From assembly GCA_035637315.1 (NCBI GenBank), contig DASPXK010000029.1, positions 1 to 6,449 of the forward strand: a DNA stretch of 6,449 bases. Direction: 5' to 3'. Of this stretch, positions 6,123 to 6,449 are shown one piece after another. Position 1 is the first letter of the stretch. Each line of letters begins with the position of its first letter. A program made the position numbers and the translations under genes. Below the pieces are notes generated by a model that was given only the letters and a program-made list of their open reading frames with translations, made no database searches and had not been told where the DNA came from. The DNA comes from DASPXK01 sp035637315. GTDB lineage: Bacteria; Chloroflexota; UBA6077; JACCZL01.

Positions 6123-6449
6123 ATGCAGACGTTCAAGCTGGTGCTCGTCGCCGTCGTCAGCTCGATCAGCACGCTTGCTCTATCCGGCGGTTGTGACGTA
6201 GGGCGATCGATCAGCTCGACGCCGGTTGCCACCGTCCCGCCGGCGGGCGCGCAGCCACCGTCGGTTGCATCTGCGGCTGCGCCCGAAACGGCCCGTGCTC
6301 CCGTCGTGCAAGCCCCCGCCGCGCCGGTCGTCCAGACGCAAGCGCCGGAGACTTCTGACACGACGGTGCGGGTCTATCGGGACGTTAGCCCGTCAGTCGT
6401 CACGGTCGTCAGCTCGGTCGTCACAGCTGGCTTCCGATCTGAACCGGTC
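6123..6449 (+). CDS. Exported serine protease-like protein (HtrA/DegP type), N-terminal part
   Basis: The first 109 codons are open to the window edge. The start has a hydrophobic export signal: MQTFKLVLVAVVSS and following residues to about 23. Cys24 follows LALSGG, a poor lipobox (Ser, Gly, Gly at -3 to -1 where Leu, Ala/Ser, Gly/Ala are usual), so lipid anchoring is possible but not certain. Residues 30-80 form a Pro/Ala/Thr/Val-rich linker, probably a disordered spacer from the membrane. Then VRVYRDVSPSVVTVVS (82-97) resembles the opening strand of HtrA/DegP-type trypsin-like proteases, which degrade misfolded proteins outside the cytoplasm. The catalytic His, Asp and Ser would lie beyond the window, so the call rests on this short match and the domain order. 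Another extracytoplasmic beta-domain protein is the main alternative. Confidence 0.6.
   Translation, partial: MQTFKLVLVAVVSSISTLALSGGCDVGRSISSTPVATVPPAGAQPPSVASAAAPETARAPVVQAPAAPVVQTQAPETSDTTVRVYRDVSPSVVTVVSSVVTAGFRSEPV

Noticed and set aside
5888..6361. Minus-strand frame with Trp/Asp/Phe-rich stretch
   Set aside because: The stretch is a translation of the heptamer array, a known kind of spurious protein, and the rest is antisense to the exported-protein gene.

Overview
The window is about two-thirds GC, densely coding, and carries two different intergenic repeats. It holds the tail of one gene, five complete genes and the head of a seventh. No tRNA, rRNA, CRISPR array, transposase or phage gene is visible. 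The protein families, the GC-rich codons and the heptamer repeat of the AGTCCAA type would fit a high-GC environmental bacterium such as a Chloroflexota member. That placement is inference; no marker gene confirms it.

Left part (1-2420, plus strand). The C-terminus of a TPR protein is followed after 10 bp by a Gfo/Idh/MocA-family NAD(P)-dependent oxidoreductase. After another 47 bp comes an arylsulfotransferase (ASST)-like beta-propeller protein with a clear ribosome binding site. The spacing suggests one transcription unit. The oxidoreductase probably acts on a sugar or cyclitol. The propeller protein keeps plausible sulfotransferase His/Arg positions but has no export signal.

Middle (2432-4172, minus strand). 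A six-helix membrane protein of unknown family overlaps by 17 bp the start of a saccharopine-dehydrogenase-like Rossmann protein. They are read as a coupled pair and converge on the left-hand genes with only 11 bp between stop codons.

Divergent gap (4173-4461). This 289-bp gap holds a 127-bp two-tier palindromic repeat (17-bp outer arms, 10-bp inner arms, an 18-bp tandem duplication in its left half). To its right is a good sigma-70-like promoter (TTGACC, 18 bp, TATCCT) that would drive the next gene.

Right part (4462-6449, plus strand). A 509-aa GT-C (GT39/ArnT-like) membrane glycosyltransferase ends inside an array of 7-bp repeats (AGTCCAA-like) that also supplies its stop codon. The array is followed by an inverted copy. 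A well-translated exported protein then begins, with a proline/alanine-rich linker and the first residues of what looks like an HtrA/DegP-type serine protease; the window cuts it off.

I see no clear new multi-gene system. The most rewarding items are the two repeats and how they intrude on gene ends and translation signals, and the unexported sulfotransferase-like propeller next to a sugar dehydrogenase.
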